A DNA stretch of 6,682 bases from Betaproteobacteria bacterium. Its GTDB lineage: Bacteria > Pseudomonadota > Gammaproteobacteria > Burkholderiales > Usitatibacteraceae. This document shows, in pieces, positions 5,809 to 6,682 of the stretch; within the stretch, counting starts at the first letter, position 1, and each line of letters opens with the position of its first letter. The translations under genes were made by a program, and so were the position numbers. Location of the stretch: assembly GCA_012274175.1 (NCBI GenBank), contig JAAOZZ010000029.1, positions 1 through 6,682 of the forward strand, given 5' to 3'. The notes under the pieces were generated by a model. That model saw nothing but the letters and a program-made list of their open reading frames with translations. It had not been told where the DNA came from and did not search any database.

Positions 5809-6682
5809 ATGCCGAAGGCCCTCCGTCCGGCCAGCAGCAACCTCCAGCCGCACGCCGCCGAATCCGCGAAAGCGGCCTTCGCGTCCGCCTCGAGGCGCAG
5901 CGCCGTGCCCTGCGCGGACGTCAATGTCCTGCTCGTCGCCGCCGACCCCGACGATGCCCGGACCGTGGGCAACGTGCTCGCGGGCGATCGCGGCACCGCA
6001 TTTCACGTTCAATGGGTGAACCGGCTGCCGGAATCCCTCGGTTCGCTCGGCCTCGGTGAGACGACCGTGGTGCTGCTCGATCTGCTGATGCCCGACGTGG
6101 ACGGCATCGGAGCCCTGGACCAGTTGCTGCGGGCCGCCCCGCAAGTCCCGATCATGGTGTACTGCGGCGCGGGCGACGAAGACCTTGCGCGGCAGGCGGT
6201 CCAGCGGGGCGCCCACGACTATCTCCTGAGGAGCCACCTCGACGGCTACTCGTTGCCGCGCGCGCTGCGCAATGCGATCGACCGCAAGGCGGCCGAGGAC
6301 GTATTGTTCCTGGAGCGGGAACGCGCGCAGGTCACGCTCGACTCCATCGGCGACGCCGTCCTCAGCACCGACATCGCGGGCAACGTGGCATACCTCAACT
6401 CGGTCGCCGAACGAATGACCGGCTGGTCCTCCGAGGAAGCGCGCGGCCGGCCGCTCGGCGAAGTGCTGCGGATCGTGGATGCGACGACGGGCCTGCCGGC
6501 GCTCCGCGGTCCCATGGGACTCGCCGTCGAGCGCGACCAGCCAGCCACCCTTGCGGCGAACAGCGTGCTGGTGAGGCGCGACGGACGCGAATTTCCCATC
6601 GAGGATTCCGCGGCTCCCATCCACAGCAGGGACGGGAGCGTCATCGGCGCGGTGATGGTATTTCGCGATGTGGGCCAGGCGC
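5809..6682 (+). CDS. Receiver (REC)-PAS signalling protein, N-terminal part; probable GGDEF/EAL-type c-di-GMP protein
   Basis: This is an incomplete gene with 291 codons visible and no stop before the window edge. After a non-conserved N-terminus (1-37), residues 38-142 form a receiver domain: VNVLLVAADPDDA, VVLLDLLMPDVDG with phospho-acceptor Asp91, PIMVYCGAGDEDLA (114-127) and GAHDYLLRSHLDGY (134-147). Compared with close receivers (VEDDPDD, VLTG, DYLVK), the acidic pair is Ala44-Ala45, the switch Thr is Cys119 and the Lys is Arg141, so conventional phospho-switching is doubtful. A helical linker (about 150-172) leads to a PAS domain (about 173-288) with QVTLDSIGDAVLSTDIAGNVAYLN, ERMTGWSSEEARGRPLGEV and IEDSAAPIHSRDGSVIGAV. 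This PAS type is common in large PAS-GGDEF-EAL proteins, which suggests a cyclic-di-GMP output beyond the window; a histidine kinase is the alternative. The ATG follows AGGA by 8 nt, and an in-frame TAG at 5791-5793 excludes a longer start. The gene is transcribed away from the transporter operon. Confidence 0.9.
   Translation, partial: MPKALRPASSNLQPHAAESAKAAFASASRRSAVPCADVNVLLVAADPDDARTVGNVLAGDRGTAFHVQWVNRLPESLGSLGLGETTVVLLDLLMPDVDGIGALDQLLRAAPQVPIMVYCGAGDEDLARQAVQRGAHDYLLRSHLDGYSLPRALRNAIDRKAAEDVLFLERERAQVTLDSIGDAVLSTDIAGNVAYLNSVAERMTGWSSEEARGRPLGEVLRIVDATTGLPALRGPMGLAVERDQPATLAANSVLVRRDGREFPIEDSAAPIHSRDGSVIGAVMVFRDVGQA

Noticed and set aside
5518..6624. 369-codon N-terminal extension of the binding protein
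   Set aside because: It runs through the promoter region and antisense to the receiver-PAS gene. The Tat signal and GAGGAG site place the true start at 5517.

Overview
The window is GC-rich bacterial chromosomal DNA with tightly packed genes and mostly G/C third codon positions. The Tat-dependent peptide-binding protein, the fused Dpp/Gsi-type ATPase and the receiver-PAS protein best fit a proteobacterium, probably a betaproteobacterium (Burkholderiales/Nitrosomonadales-like). That assignment is an inference from protein flavour, with no marker gene to support it. No tRNA, rRNA, CRISPR array, insertion sequence or phage gene was seen.

Five of the six genes form one leftward operon occupying bases 1-5517. 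In transcription order they are: a Tat-exported family-5 solute-binding protein (5517-3817), a DppB/GsiC-type permease (3795-2797), a DppC/GsiD-type permease (2774-1947), a double ATPase with two complete ABC domains (1942-293), and the N-terminus of an amidase-signature hydrolase (296 to the window edge). Junctions are 21 nt, 22 nt, 4 nt and a 4-nt ATGA overlap, so the genes are probably co-transcribed and translationally coupled. Together they describe a complete importer for a peptide-like or amide-bearing solute: periplasmic capture, passage through a heterodimeric channel driven by the fused ATPase, then probable cytoplasmic hydrolysis by the amidase. The substrate cannot be read from sequence. 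The amidase reading frame looks broken about 35-45 bases from the window start.

Bases 5518-5808 are a 291-bp divergent intergenic region. On the minus strand it holds a convincing sigma70-type promoter for the operon: a perfect TTGACA, an 18-nt spacer and TACGGT. A perfect 12-bp palindrome lies inside the spacer and is a candidate operator. Two smaller inverted repeats lie in the inferred leader.

Rightward from 5809 runs an incomplete gene with a receiver domain followed by a PAS domain. Its PAS segment resembles those of large GGDEF/EAL cyclic-di-GMP proteins, so an output domain probably lies beyond the window. Its receiver keeps the phospho-acceptor Asp but has replaced the acidic metal-binding pair, the switch Thr/Ser and the conserved Lys. 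Most of the window is ordinary transport biology. The points worth a second look are this degenerate receiver, the promoter-embedded palindrome, the disrupted amidase and a 9-codon relay ORF between the permease genes.
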